Shown: positions 63,100-64,000 of the stretch, one piece after another
How the letters are laid out: each line of letters begins with the position of its first letter
Numbering within the stretch: position 1 is the first letter of the stretch
Source of the DNA: Kalmusia sp. IMI 367209
Lineage: Eukaryota > Ascomycota > Dothideomycetes > Pleosporales > Didymosphaeriaceae
Assembly: GCA_027946365.1 (NCBI GenBank)
Contig: JAPEUQ010000020.1
Span: forward strand, 186,001-250,000
Direction of reading: 5' to 3'
DNA: 64,000 bases
The notes under the pieces: model-generated
What the model saw: only the letters and a program-made list of their open reading frames with translations
Databases searched by the model: none
Told to the model about the DNA's origin: nothing
Position numbers and translations under genes: made by a program

Positions 63100-63300
63100 G
63101 AGGCGGAATGTTCAACCACGATAGGTGCATGCTCTATGGTAGGTTGTCCCTGTGGAACCCGTGTAGCAGCAGGTTGAGAAGGTACAACAGGTTGAATGGC
63201 TATCTGGTAACAAGGCACAAGCAGGTTGAGAAGGTACAACAGGTTGAATGGCCATCTCAAAACCAGGCACAAGCTAGCTTTCGACGATGCGGGTGTCGTG
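63100..63300 (+). pseudogene. C2H2-like zinc-finger remnant with frameshifting 52-bp duplication
   Basis: The plus strand reads MVGCPCGTRVAAG in one frame, then RRYNRLNGYLVTRHKQ and RRYNRLNGHLKTRHKL in the others. The second half resembles the helix and His pair of a C2H2 finger (RYNRLN.HL.TRH), with cysteines just upstream. The two finger helices come from a 52-bp tandem duplication (63169-63220 and 63221-63272); 52 is not a multiple of three, so the duplication breaks the frame. Upstream Ser/Pro/Thr-rich repeats resemble a transcription-factor linker. I infer a former C2H2 transcription factor gene, now broken; an intron explanation is possible. Confidence 0.4.
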
Positions 63301-63717
63301 GAACCACAGGACAGGCAGCACAGAAAAGATGTGTGTATGCGCCATCCACGCCAGCGCTACGCCGTGCTAACAGCAATTCACAGGCCCCTCGTAGCCCCAA
63401 TCCCGCCGCGCTTCCCCCAGCTCCGCAGCTCGCGAACCAAGTCAAGGAACACCATAAGCACCCGCGCTCTCGGGATCGTCGAGATGAAGGAAAATGAAGG
63501 CACTGGTCGTCGGACATGATGGCGGTGGGCAGGAAATTTGATGCTGCACAGAAGAAAGCCCAATCGGACGCACGAGCAGCTGAAGGTAACGAGAGAGGCG
63601 GCCAGTGGCACCTTGCAGACCGGTTTCGTGGCTGACATCAAGCGTAGTACGACGGACCCGAAGCCACACGTTCATCGGTCACAATCACAGCGGCACGATT
63701 ATCCTGAAGGAAGAAGC

Positions 63718-63940
63718 GTGCATCCCGTCACTGAGCACGAAAAGTGCATCCCGTCACTGAGCACGAAAATATACTCAATCAGGGCGAGTGGTAAGTGGTC
63801 CGATACAATCGGCTCCCCGAGGTTCTACGAAGACGCTGTGATGACGAGCAACGGAAATACCTGTACCATTCGGGCCGCGGAGGACAATGCAATTAGCTCC
63901 CGAAGGTTCTACACAGACGCCGTCATCGGGAGCAATGACA
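63718..63940. repeat. Direct repeats of 26 and about 82 bp
   Basis: GTGCATCCCGTCACTGAGCA plus CGAAAA twice in tandem (63718-63769); then CGAGGTTCTACGAAGACGC at about 63818 and CGAAGGTTCTACACAGACGC at 63900, in blocks about 82 bp apart. The window ends shortly after with no gene seen. Confidence 0.75.
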
Positions 63941-64000
63941 GCCTGGTTAGTCGATCAGCCGACCACGGTAAGCATCGTGATCAAAGACGTAGCCTCGAGT

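Noticed and set aside
1..64000. tRNA and rRNA genes
   Set aside because: No convincing B-box (GGTTCGAATCC-like) with a matching A-box and acceptor stem, and no rRNA-like sequence was found by eye.

Overview
The window is genomic DNA of a filamentous ascomycete. The evidence is a block of C-to-T/G-to-A decayed (RIP-like) transposons, a HET-domain remnant, a Zn(II)2Cys6 transcription factor, an autophagy ATG29 gene, and an alpha1-box mating-type gene (MAT1-1-1) beside an APN2-like gene. Introns are short (44-136 bp) with CTAAC/CTGAC-like branch sites. An alpha-box gene next to a DNA-lyase (APN2) relative recalls mating-type loci of Dothideomycetes, particularly Mycosphaerellales/Capnodiales; that placement is inference.

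Layout. 1-0.8 kb: minus-strand HET-domain pseudogene. 0.8-8.3 kb: AT-dominated, stop-riddled block holding a decayed Fot1/pogo-type transposon (5263-7090), an internally deleted copy of it in opposite orientation (2182-2949) and two inverted telomere-like AGGTTAGG stretches. 8.3-14 kb: a short TTAGGG tract, an NLR-type remnant, and GC-rich tandem repeats expanding a decayed minus-strand reading frame. 14.3-15.8 kb: a two-exon gene of unknown function. 16-32 kb: mostly minisatellites, with one fair gene model (26612-27637). 32.2-38.7 and 43.4-45.5 kb: a dense array of related fold-back repeats, including two hairpins of about 200 bp or more. The transcription factor gene (39722-43057) sits between the two halves.

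45.5-54.2 kb is the gene-rich core. On the plus strand are ATG29, an unrecognised six-exon gene and MAT1-1-1. Facing them is an APN2-like gene whose endonuclease motifs are degenerate and whose C-terminal half is an 18-residue tandem repeat. 54-64 kb returns to decayed coding remnants and tandem duplications.

A recurring theme is that several well-supported genes carry tandem duplication inside exons or introns, so the minisatellite process dominating the intergenic DNA has also reshaped proteins. Exon structures here were derived by hand from splice motifs and reading-frame closure; all five multi-exon models close in frame. I could not run homology searches, so family assignments rest on recognised motifs.
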